This document shows, in pieces, positions 18,669 through 26,357 of a stretch of 64,000 nt of DNA. The notes under the pieces were generated by a model that was given only the letters and a program-made list of their open reading frames with translations, did no database searches and was not told where the DNA came from. Numbering within the stretch: the stretch's first letter is position 1; each line of letters starts with the position of its first letter. Where the stretch lies: assembly GCF_947501405.1 (NCBI RefSeq), contig NZ_CANMVK010000002.1, positions 434,001-498,000 of the forward strand. The letters run 5' to 3'. Source of the DNA: an uncultured Hoeflea sp. Lineage in GTDB: Bacteria; Pseudomonadota; Alphaproteobacteria; Rhizobiales; Rhizobiaceae. Position numbers and translations under genes: made by a program.

Positions 18669-21600
18669 TTAGTCAGCCAGCACGCGCTGCGGCGGGAACG
18701 AGATCGACACCAGCGTGCCTTCGCCCGGCGCCGAGACGATGTCGAACTGGGCGCGGTTGGCCTCGACCATCGCCTTGGTCAGCGGCAGCCCCAGACCGGT
18801 GCCTTCGCCGCGCTGGCGCGGGCCGGGGCCGACCTGGCCAAACGGTTTCATCGCCTGTTCAAGTTCCTTGCGGTTCATGCCAACGCCGGTGTCGCGAATG
18901 CGGATGACGACATTGCCCGCGGTCTCGTAGGAGGTCGACACCACGATCTGCCCGCCCGACGGCGTGTAGCGGATGGCGTTGGAGAGCAGGTTGAGCGCGA
19001 TCTGCTTGACCGAGCGCTGATCGGCGACAACCTCGGGCACGCTGGCTGACAGGCTGGTGCGGATGATGACCCGCTGGCTGTTGGCCATCGGCTGCAGCAG
19101 CGAGACACTCTCGGCCAGATGATCATTGAGCGAAACGGCGATGAATTCCATATCGACCTGACCGGCTTCGATCTTGGAAATGTCGAGCAGGTCGTTGACG
19201 ATGTCGAGCACATGCTTGCCCGAATTGCCGATATCATGGGCATATTCGAGATAGCGCGGGCTGCCGATCGGGCCGAAGCGCTCCTCCACCATCATTTCTG
19301 AGAAGCCGATGATGGCGTTGAGCGGCGTGCGGATCTCGTGGCTGACCCGCGCCAGAAAATCCGACTTGTGCGAATTGGCGGTTTCGGCGGCGCGCTTGGC
19401 GGTGCGCAACTCGTCCTCCGTGCGCTTCCACTGGGTGATGTCGCGCAGCACCGCGCAATAGCCGTCCGAGCCAGACAGCCGGCCAATGGTCATGAACAGC
19501 GGCAGAAAGCCGCCGCCAGCCTCGCGGCCGATCACTTCGCGGCCATCATTGAGCACGCTGGAGACCCCGTGATCGGCGAGCCCGGACACATAATCCATCA
19601 CCGCGCGCTGGCTTTCATGGGCAAACAGCATGGCAAAGGGCTGGCCCAGCGCATCGGCCTCGTCGTAGTTGAACAGCGCGCTGGCCGAGCCGTTCATCGA
19701 GCGGATCGCACCATCATGGCCCAGAACGACCACGCCGTCGGTCGCCGTTTCGAGGATCGAGCGCAGATCCCGGGCTTCCACCGCCAGCGCATCGGCGCGG
19801 CTTTCGGCATCGGGATCGGGATCGGTTATTGTTTCCGCCGGGGCGATCTCCGCTGGGGCTGCTGCCGGATCAGCGATCGGGGTGAGCGCCAGCAGCAGCG
19901 CCTGGCCATCGCCCCAGTTGATTGAGCGCAGCTGCGCCTGAACAGACAGCTCGCCGCCATCGCTGCGCCGCAGCGTGAGCGCTCCATCGCCCGCGTCGGT
20001 TTCAGTGCCGGCATCCGAGTAATCCTCGGGACCGTCTTCATCCTCCGGACGGTCGAGCAGCGCATCAAGGCCGCCGGCCAGCGCCAGATCGTTAAGCGAG
20101 GCATAGCCGGTGAGCTGGAAGAACTCCGGATTGGCGTGGATCAACGCATCTCCGGCATGGACCAGAAGCGCGCTGGGGATGGCGTCGATCAGATCAGGAT
20201 CGGGACCCGATGGCATCACCCGCCGTGCCGGCAGTGCGAAAGCCGAAGGCAAAGGTTGGCCGTCGGGAACAGTCGAGGCGCCGTCGGTAGCGCCGGGCTC
20301 ATCTTCGGCCTCGGCTGCATCGGCCGCCGGGGCGTCCGGCGTGGCGTCTCGGGCGGAAATGTCATCGCCGGAAACGCCATCGTCAGAGGCGGCCTCGTCC
20401 AGGAGGCTTGCAGGGGTGTCAGAAACCTCCTGCTCAGCTGTCGCCGTATCATCGGTCTCGGCCGCAAGATCAGCGTCCGCCGGAGTTTCGGAATCGAAGC
20501 GAACTTCGATATCACGATGGTCCGCAGGTGCGTCTCCGGGCGAGGGCGGGCGCTGGCCGAAGGGCTGCTGGTCCTCAGGCATCGGGCTCGAAGTCTCGTG
20601 CGGCTCTGCCCCGGAACCGGTGACATCGCCGGTGTCCGGATTGCTTCCGGCATCGGACTCTGTGGCCTCGTTCAACCGGGTGCCAATCTCCCGGAACGCC
20701 GCCTGTTCGCCCGGTGAGAGACTGTCGCGCGAAGGCTTGGCGCGCCGCGTTTCCAGTCTGATGACCTTGTCGCTGTCGCGCCGCATCGGCGTTTCCACCA
20801 GACGGATTGCCGGACGCTCGCCATGGAACGGGTCATCGGAGGCGTTGTCCGGGCCTGCATCGTCAGTCTCACCTGCAGCGTCGGGTTCGAAATCCGACGC
20901 CTCGGCGCCGTCGAGTCGGGCCAGATCGGCGGCGTCCTGCTCCGCTTCCATCGCCTCGAGCGCCGCATCGCTCACCTCGTCACGCGCGGATACGTCACCG
21001 TCTGCGCCGCCATCGGGACCGTCGGCATCGCCGACGGGTTCAGAACGTGAACTGATCGAACCCGGAACCAGCGCCAGGCCAAGCGCCTCGGGATCCTTGC
21101 GGGTCTCGCCGCTGCGAACGATGCCGAAACCCCTGAACCCGTCGAATTGCCGGTCCCTTGTATAGGTCGGCAGAGCTGCGAGATCGACCGGCGTGACCAG
21201 ATCGGTGCCCTGGATTGGCCAGTAGACGGTCTTGCCCGACCAGGTGTCGCGGCGGCTCAGCAGGTCGGCGATCACGTGATCCGGGTCGAGATTGAACACC
21301 CGCGCCAGGTCGGGAAAGCTGCGCCCGACGATATCGGCGGCGTGCGGGCCCACCGCGGCGGCGAATTCGGGCGACACCTCGCTGAACGCGCCGTCCCGGT
21401 CGATCTTCCAGACAAACCGCGTTGGCCGTGCCGCGGGATCGAAAACGAATTCCGGTCCTTCAGCGGGATGGGCGGCGGCGGTGCGTTCGGCCTCCGCCTG
21501 AAGGTCTTCGGTTGACTGACCGGGCGCATCGCCGCGCGGCGAATCCAGTTGCTCCGCCGTCGCTTCGCTATCGACCGCTTGCGGCGCATCCTCAGGAACT

Positions 21601-22721
21601 TCGAGCCCTCGCGCTTCGGCAAAGGGCGGCGGCACCGAGGTTCCAGTGCTGTCCGCGGTCTCGGCGGGTTCGCTCGTGGCGTCGGATGGCAAAACGCCGC
21701 GCACGCTCAACTCGCGGCGCACCTGCTCGATGTCAATGCGCTGGACGCTGTCGTCAGCGCCGCTATCCTCATCGTCGAGATCATCGGGGCCGGCGTCTTC
21801 CGCCCGGATCTCGCTCTCACCGTCCGTCTCCGGCGTCATGGCAGCACCAGCATCTTCCAGGTCGGCGTCGGCGCTTGTCTCCGTCACGGAATCAGGGCCG
21901 TCGTCCAAATCCGCGGCAATACCCGTGTCGCGCCGGGTGTCGTCTTCGGAGCCGGGGGCATCACCATGGCCGGCATCGATGTCTTCATCAGCGCCTGCCT
22001 CCGATGCCGAAACGGTGGCGATTGCCGAAGCGCCCGCCGGCTCGACGGCCGGTTCCTCGGGCATGGGTTCAACAGCAAACAGCAGATGCAGCAGCGGATC
22101 GTCGGTCAACCGGCCGATCGCCGCCGGCATTGCGCCGGCTCCGGCATTGACCATGCGCTTGACCAGCCGGTCGTCTTCCGTGGCCACATCGGCGATCATC
22201 TGGGCAATGTCGGCGTCGGCCAGGCCGATGTCGCCAAAGGTGCGCGAGGCAGCCAGCACCGCGCCATCGGCGTCAAGCACCGCGACATGGGTGCCGGTGC
22301 CTTCGAAGCCGCTGATGACTTGCCGCGCGCGCGCGCCGGGAGCGGGCACCGATCCGGCCTGGCTCGCAATCAGCAGTGCTTCGGCGCCATCAGACAGGGT
22401 AATATATTCAAGCCGCGCCGGCGTCATCCGGCGGGAGAAGCCGCTCGCCAGCCGCATCGTAAACGATTGCGGCGTACCGGTGCGCTCAAGCGCGCTTCTG
22501 GCGCTGGCGATCTGGCGCACAGTCACCGGCTGGCCGGCAAGACCCTCTTCAAGAACATCATAGATGGTGTTGAAGCCGAACAGATCCGCCGCGGCGCCAT
22601 TGGCCCATAGCACCCGCCCGAGATCGGGATCGAGCACCGCGATCGCATCGCCATGGGCGAACCGCTCCCTGACGGCGTCGTGAACGGCCAGATCTATGAA
22701 TGGATAGTGATGAGCCTGCAT
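18669..22721 (-). CDS. cbrA: CbrA-like multi-PAS sensor histidine kinase (PleC/DivJ family)
   Basis: A 1350-residue predicted cytoplasmic kinase. The layout is: an N-terminal PAS-like domain (FAHGDAIAVLDPDLGRVLWANGAAADLFG, about residues 20-50); a very acidic low-complexity region; a second PAS-like domain (WKIDRDGAFSEVSPEFAAAVG); another acidic linker; two more PAS domains (ALLVHAGDALIHANPEFFQLTGY and DGVVVLGHDGAIRSMNGSASALF); HisKA with HEIRTPLNAIIGFSEMM (phosphorylated His about 1128); and HATPase_c with N-box NLLSNAIRY, DTGVGM and GTGLGLPL. HisKA matches the PleC/DivJ group that acts on DivK. In S. meliloti CbrA affects the cell cycle and envelope. Divergence from a phasin gene matches that genome as I recall it. 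Confidence 0.88.
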   Translation of the reverse strand: MQAHHYPFIDLAVHDAVRERFAHGDAIAVLDPDLGRVLWANGAAADLFGFNTIYDVLEEGLAGQPVTVRQIASARSALERTGTPQSFTMRLASGFSRRMTPARLEYITLSDGAEALLIASQAGSVPAPGARARQVISGFEGTGTHVAVLDADGAVLAASRTFGDIGLADADIAQMIADVATEDDRLVKRMVNAGAGAMPAAIGRLTDDPLLHLLFAVEPMPEEPAVEPAGASAIATVSASEAGADEDIDAGHGDAPGSEDDTRRDTGIAADLDDGPDSVTETSADADLEDAGAAMTPETDGESEIRAEDAGPDDLDDEDSGADDSVQRIDIEQVRRELSVRGVLPSDATSEPAETADSTGTSVPPPFAEARGLEVPEDAPQAVDSEATAEQLDSPRGDAPGQSTEDLQAEAERTAAAHPAEGPEFVFDPAARPTRFVWKIDRDGAFSEVSPEFAAAVGPHAADIVGRSFPDLARVFNLDPDHVIADLLSRRDTWSGKTVYWPIQGTDLVTPVDLAALPTYTRDRQFDGFRGFGIVRSGETRKDPEALGLALVPGSISSRSEPVGDADGPDGGADGDVSARDEVSDAALEAMEAEQDAADLARLDGAEASDFEPDAAGETDDAGPDNASDDPFHGERPAIRLVETPMRRDSDKVIRLETRRAKPSRDSLSPGEQAAFREIGTRLNEATESDAGSNPDTGDVTGSGAEPHETSSPMPEDQQPFGQRPPSPGDAPADHRDIEVRFDSETPADADLAAETDDTATAEQEVSDTPASLLDEAASDDGVSGDDISARDATPDAPAADAAEAEDEPGATDGASTVPDGQPLPSAFALPARRVMPSGPDPDLIDAIPSALLVHAGDALIHANPEFFQLTGYASLNDLALAGGLDALLDRPEDEDGPEDYSDAGTETDAGDGALTLRRSDGGELSVQAQLRSINWGDGQALLLALTPIADPAAAPAEIAPAETITDPDPDAESRADALAVEARDLRSILETATDGVVVLGHDGAIRSMNGSASALFNYDEADALGQPFAMLFAHESQRAVMDYVSGLADHGVSSVLNDGREVIGREAGGGFLPLFMTIGRLSGSDGYCAVLRDITQWKRTEDELRTAKRAAETANSHKSDFLARVSHEIRTPLNAIIGFSEMMVEERFGPIGSPRYLEYAHDIGNSGKHVLDIVNDLLDISKIEAGQVDMEFIAVSLNDHLAESVSLLQPMANSQRVIIRTSLSASVPEVVADQRSVKQIALNLLSNAIRYTPSGGQIVVSTSYETAGNVVIRIRDTGVGMNRKELEQAMKPFGQVGPGPRQRGEGTGLGLPLTKAMVEANRAQFDIVSAPGEGTLVSISFPPQRVLAD

Positions 22722-22857
22722 GGGCGTGGTTCCGGTTTCGGCCAGTTTTCCGCCACAATGCGGCGAATTAAGGAAATATTAATAGCTTTGCCGCCCGCAC
22801 CGGTCCAGCGAACGGCGGCGCCAACGCCCGGAATTGTCCGGAAACGGTTAACGTATG

Positions 22858-22887
22858 GTGCGATGCACAAAAAATGTTGCAATGCAC
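22858..22887. promoter_or_regulatory. Pair of TGC-rich repeats upstream of the phasin gene
   Basis: GTGCGATGCAC (22858-22868) and TTGCAATGCAC (22877-22887) are two related 11-mers 19 bases apart, about 90-120 bases before the phasin ATG. TGC-rich repeats of this kind are reported targets of PhaR, the repressor of phasin genes in polyhydroxybutyrate producers. The link to PhaR is inference. Confidence 0.5.
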
Positions 22888-22979
22888 AATAAGCTTTGCT
22901 ATATAGGAGAAGGAAATCGAAACGGGGCCGCGAAAAATGGTCCTACCACACCATAGACAATCTCAAGGAGAGACACATT

Positions 22980-23438
22980 ATGGCGACCAAGAAAACCGCA
23001 CCCTCGGCCGAAATGTTTGAATTCCCGGCCTTCGACATGACCAAGATGGCCGACGGCTACCGCGAAATGGCCGACAAGTCGGTCAATCAGACCAAGGAAG
23101 CCTACGCCAAGGTCAAGACCGTTGCCGAAGACGCCACCAAGGCGATCGAAGCAACCATGGAAAACGCTCAGGCGGGCACCGTTGAGCTGAGCCTCAAGGC
23201 CATCGACACCGCCCGCGCCAATGCAGAGCATTCGCTCTCGCATATGGAAGCAATGCTCGGCGTCAAGTCGGTTGCCCAGATGTTCGAACTGCAGACCGGC
23301 TTCTTCCGCAAGCAGGCTGAAATGATGGTTGATCAGGCCAAGGTCATGCAGGACGCCGCCAAGAAGGTTGCCGAAGACGTCTCCAAGCCGGTCAAGACCG
23401 TCTCGGAAAAGGCAATTGCCGAAATCAAGGTTGCCTAA
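22980..23438 (+). CDS. phaP1: Phasin (polyhydroxyalkanoate granule-associated protein)
   Basis: A 152-residue, mostly helical protein (MATKKTAPSAEMFEFPAFDMTKMADGY...) rich in Ala, Lys and Glu, with the phasin pattern ENAQAGTVELSLKAIDTARANAEHSLSHMEAMLGVKSVAQMFELQTGFFRKQAE. Phasins coat polyhydroxybutyrate granules and control their size. The start is set by AAGGAG seven bases before the ATG; 28 codons upstream in frame are not protein-like. It is single, with its own terminator, and divergent from the cbrA-like gene. The acetoacetyl-CoA synthetase gene nearby belongs to the same storage metabolism. Confidence 0.93.
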   Translation: MATKKTAPSAEMFEFPAFDMTKMADGYREMADKSVNQTKEAYAKVKTVAEDATKAIEATMENAQAGTVELSLKAIDTARANAEHSLSHMEAMLGVKSVAQMFELQTGFFRKQAEMMVDQAKVMQDAAKKVAEDVSKPVKTVSEKAIAEIKVA

Positions 23439-23460
23439 GTCAGCCCCTGAGATGCATGCG

Positions 23461-23490
23461 AAAGGCCGGACCTCCTGTCCGGCCTTTTTT
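23461..23490 (+). terminator. Phasin gene terminator
   Basis: A perfect 10-bp stem AAAGGCCGGA / TCCGGCCTTT with a 7-base loop, running into six T residues, 22 bases after the phasin stop codon. Confidence 0.9.
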
Positions 23491-23613
23491 CGTTGGGGCG
23501 ATGAGCCCCCGAAATTGTCAAAACCCGCCCCAAAGCTCTTGCAAAAACCACTTGCGCCTCGTATGTGAGCGACCAGAAAGCACCGGCGGTCCAATCATCC
23601 GCCGAGCAGACGT

Positions 23614-23690
23614 GCGGTTGTAGCTCAGTTGGTTAGAGCGCCGGATTGTGGATCCGGAGGTCGGTGGTTCAAGCCCACCCAACCGTACCA
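23614..23690 (+). tRNA. tRNA-His (GTG anticodon)
   Basis: A 77-base tRNA including encoded CCA. The anticodon stem CCGGA / TCCGG encloses loop TTGTGGA with anticodon GTG, read as His. D-arm (AGCTCAGTTGGTTAGAGC) and T-arm with GGTTCAAGCC are normal. The base before position 1 is T, not the G-1 found in most tRNA-His, the first pair is G1-U72 and the discriminator is A73. This is the known alphaproteobacterial variant recognised by an unusual histidyl-tRNA synthetase. Confidence 0.95.
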
Positions 23691-23970
23691 TCCCTCACTT
23701 CAGTCTCCCTATCGGATTTTCCGCAAAGCGCGCAGGCCGTTGCCGATTGCGAACGGCTGTTGCCCCTAAATTCATGGCAAGGACACACTCAATACACTCA
23801 GTTTCCCCAAAGTTTCCGGAGTTGAGTCACATCCAGTTTTCGTATTCGCTTGACCAAGGCGCATACGCCGCATGATCCGGATCGTGTCGTCAGTGTTGAT
23901 GCCAAAAAGATTGCAACTAGCATTCGCGGACCTGGATTGGTCATGTTTCGCATCGAACGGGAGCAAGGCC

Positions 23971-24420
23971 GTGGGCCAGTCGACAGGAGTGAATCGTGAA
24001 CTCGCCCATCTCGTCATTGATCCGCTGGTGCGCGATTGCATCGCTATCGCCTCGCCCAAACCAGCCGAAGACGCCGACCCCAAGGCGGCCCTGGCGCCGG
24101 CGGCGATCGCCATCTGGGCCAGCGTTTCCGACGAGGTCGATGCGACAATCAAGGAACAGATCAAGTCCGGCGCCTTCCCGGTCCGCCTCAAGGCCAATGA
24201 CTGGAAAAGCGGTGATCACGTCTGGCTCCTCGATGTTATTGCGCCGACCCGCGATCTGGCGACCGCCGTGCTCGCCAGCTTCAACCGGATCGCCAAAACC
24301 CGGTCGCTCAGCATTCATCCGCTTGTGGCGCGTCTGGTTGATCCCGAGGTTCTCAAAAAGCTGGCACGGGCGGGCAAAGCCGAAGCCGAATCGCCCACGC
24401 CGCCGCAGGCGCTGAATTGA
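23971..24420 (+). CDS. HlyC-type toxin-activating lysine acyltransferase
   Basis: A 149-residue protein of the HlyC/CyaC family, enzymes that attach fatty acyl groups from acyl carrier protein to lysines of RTX toxins. Seen: AIAIWASVSDEVDATIKEQI, and NDWKSGDHVWLLDVIAP, whose Asp corresponds to the catalytic Asp of HlyC. A candidate catalytic His is in RELAHLVIDPL. The GTG start has a GGGAG site seven bases upstream; an ATG at 23872 would add 33 residues without family character. Two genes downstream lies a truncated lipase-like gene. No intact RTX repeat protein is in the window, so its present target is unknown. Confidence 0.78.
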   Translation: MGQSTGVNRELAHLVIDPLVRDCIAIASPKPAEDADPKAALAPAAIAIWASVSDEVDATIKEQIKSGAFPVRLKANDWKSGDHVWLLDVIAPTRDLATAVLASFNRIAKTRSLSIHPLVARLVDPEVLKKLARAGKAEAESPTPPQALN

Positions 24421-24540
24421 GGATGTTCCGGTGATCTCTGAAAATAAGCCGTGTATCAGATCATGTCAGCCGCCGGACGCCGGATGCTCCGGTGGCGTTA
24501 TCTCGGGCCGGGTTGTTTCGCATTTCGGAGGTAGCCGGGC

Positions 24541-25203
24541 ATGAATTTGCGAAGCAGCTTCCGCCCCGTTGTGCTGCTGATTGCGGGCCTGCTGCTTGGC
24601 GGTTGCGGCAACTACAATGCCTGGCATCAGAAGTTGATCGTAACGGTCGAGACACCGGATGGGGTGAAGACCGGCTCGAGCGTGGTTCTTGTCGGGCTGC
24701 ATGACACCACGGGCAATGAATGGATGACGTTGCCCCAAGCGCGCGGAGCGCGTTATGAGCTGACCGGCGAAGCGGTGGTGCTGGAACTCGCGCCCGGACG
24801 CTATCTCTTCACGCTGCTCAAGGGCTTGCCCTATGCGACAAATGTGTTTTTCCCCGATGAGCCGCCGGTCGAGACCGCGCCCGCGCTTGCGGATATGCGG
24901 GCAAGCCGCGAACTAAGCCCCAAGCAATACCCCCTGCTGGTCACCTTCGCCGACATCAATGACCCGGCCAGTGTCACCCGCGTCGATCCCGATGATCTCG
25001 CCGCCATCTTTGGCCCCGGCTACGCGCTTTCCTCGATCACGCTTGAGATCACCGACGAGCCGGTGACCAAGGGCCGGGTGGAGGCGGTGTTGGGGTGGTT
25101 GGGAGACATCAAGGGCCGCATCAAACCGACTGACAAAAAGTACGCCGATGAGTTGGATGTCGAAGAAACACTTTATTCAATCGATTTTGTAAGAGGAAGC
25201 TGA
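24541..25203 (+). CDS. Putative lipoprotein
   Basis: A 220-residue protein with a lipoprotein signal (VVLLIAGLLLGGCGNY; lipidated Cys at residue 22). The mature part is beta-rich: LIVTVETPDGVKTGSSVVLVGL and VVLELAPGRYLFTLLKGLP suggest an immunoglobulin- or transthyretin-like strand fold. I do not recognise a family. It ends 3 bases before the truncated lipase gene, with GAGG just before its own stop region acting as ribosome site for that gene, so the two form an operon. A periplasmic partner or immunity-like role for the lipase is only a guess. Confidence 0.75.
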   Translation: MNLRSSFRPVVLLIAGLLLGGCGNYNAWHQKLIVTVETPDGVKTGSSVVLVGLHDTTGNEWMTLPQARGARYELTGEAVVLELAPGRYLFTLLKGLPYATNVFFPDEPPVETAPALADMRASRELSPKQYPLLVTFADINDPASVTRVDPDDLAAIFGPGYALSSITLEITDEPVTKGRVEAVLGWLGDIKGRIKPTDKKYADELDVEETLYSIDFVRGS

Positions 25204-25206
25204 GCC

Positions 25207-25626
25207 ATGAGCCTGTCCCCTGATCTATTCTTGGCCATACTTGCCATGGATTCGTATAACCGTGGTTATGATTCCGGTATTGGCGATGGTCCAGATGGGC
25301 TTGGCGAGAGCGGTTCTATTGGTAATGCAAACATTCTCGCGCGTCCCAACGAAATCGATATTGCTGATTGGCAAGCCGCCGGCTTCTACGCGGTCGCCTA
25401 TCAGTGGAATGGCGAAACGGTCATCTCCTATCGCGGCACGGATGTACTTTGGCATGAACTTCCTTTCGTAGATTTGCCAATCTGGTCGGGTGATTATGAC
25501 GAACCTCAGCTTGAGCTTGCGGCAAAATTCTATCAATCGGTCGCGAACCCTGCGAACGGAGCACCCCCGAGCGGTGCCATTGAGCTGACCGGCCATTCAC
25601 TGGGCGGCGGGGCAGCCTTTCACTAG
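25207..25626 (+). pseudogene. Lipase-like gene truncated after the GHSLG motif
   Basis: 139 residues, starting MSLSPDLFLAILAMDSYNRGYD and continuing with a class-3-lipase-like core: FYAVAYQWNGETVISYRGTD (oxyanion strand) and IELTGHSLGGGAA with the nucleophile Ser at residue 131. The frame then ends in TAG after FH. Lipase-fold proteins need an Asp and a His further on, and relatives with this N-terminus run for hundreds of residues, often with RTX repeats. The following 130 bases show no continuation in any frame. It looks like the remaining 5' part of a larger secreted lipase gene, removed by a deletion. Confidence 0.72.
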
Positions 25627-25762
25627 GTCTCTTACACCGCATCGCGCGATGGTGGCATGCTTTCGGCGCTTCGACGCGAGATCGTCAAGCCGCGAAACGA
25701 TGGGCCGGTGTCGCATCAACCAATCATCGTCACCCGACCTGGTTCCATCGCTCCAAATGCAC

Positions 25763-25999
25763 CTAGAACGCCTTAAAGGTCAGAATCGTGTGTGTGCGCT
25801 CGACGCCTGGCACGGTGTGGATGTTCTCGGCCACGAAGCGGCCGATATCGACATCGTCTTCGATGTAGAATTTGGCCAGCAGATCGAACTTGCCGCTGAC
25901 CGAGTAGATCTCGGACGCGATCTCGCGATTGGCGATCTCGTCGGCCACCATATAGGCCTCACCGAGCTTGCACTGAAACTCCACGAAAAAGCACTGCAT
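25763..25999 (-). CDS. Stand-alone Lrp/AsnC ligand-binding (RAM) domain protein
   Basis: 78 residues, with no helix-turn-helix. FFVEFQCKLGEAYMVADEIA followed by SEIYSVSGKFDLLAKFYIEDDVDIGRFVAENIHTVPGVERTHTILTFKAF is the complete beta-alpha-beta-beta-alpha-beta pattern of the C-terminal effector domain of Lrp/AsnC regulators. Such single-domain proteins are common in Hyphomicrobiales and assemble into ring-shaped oligomers that bind amino acids; their cellular role is unclear. It lies upstream of, and divergent from, a branched-chain-type ABC operon. Confidence 0.85.
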   Translation of the reverse strand: MQCFFVEFQCKLGEAYMVADEIANREIASEIYSVSGKFDLLAKFYIEDDVDIGRFVAENIHTVPGVERTHTILTFKAF

Positions 26000-26357
26000 G
26001 GATCTCTCCCCTGTATTTCCGGACGTGTCTGCGAGCCATCGGGCTCGCGGGCGCGGTCAAATCACCTGGTGAACAATGCTGTGCCACAGTCCATCAAATG
26101 GCTCGAGATGTAGTGGCACCGCGCATGTTTGCTCCTGCCTTCGAACCATGCCTCATGCCCGTATGCAAGTGTCGAATGACGTTGAATTAGTTTAAGCTTA
26201 AAAAAAATGCTTTAAGCTTAAAAATATGACTGGAAATCTTCGTCGCGGCTGATAAGCTCACCGGCAGAAGCGATAAGGGGTCGCTCGCACGAAAATCCGG
26301 CAACGACCGGAATGGACCAAGCCCGGCCGCAAGCCGGCACCTTAGGGAGGAACCGAG
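26000..26357. other. Divergent intergenic region before the liv-type operon
   Basis: About 360 bases. It contains the twin palindromes listed separately and an AGGGAGGA ribosome site ending just before the binding-protein ATG. No protein-like frame. A consensus -35/-10 pair is not obvious around the palindromes. Confidence 0.45.
26191..26222. promoter_or_regulatory. Twin palindromic operators TTTAAGCTTAAA
   Basis: The 12-bp perfect palindrome TTTAAGCTTAAA occurs at 26191-26202 and again at 26211-26222, 20 bases (two helix turns) apart on the same face of the DNA. It lies about 136-167 bases before the first gene of the ABC operon. The regulator is not in this window. Confidence 0.7.

Noticed and set aside
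19338-22610. Several long plus-strand open frames (up to about 350 codons) opposite the cbrA-like gene
   Set aside because: They are antisense to a clear kinase gene, have no domains and arise from high-GC codon bias.
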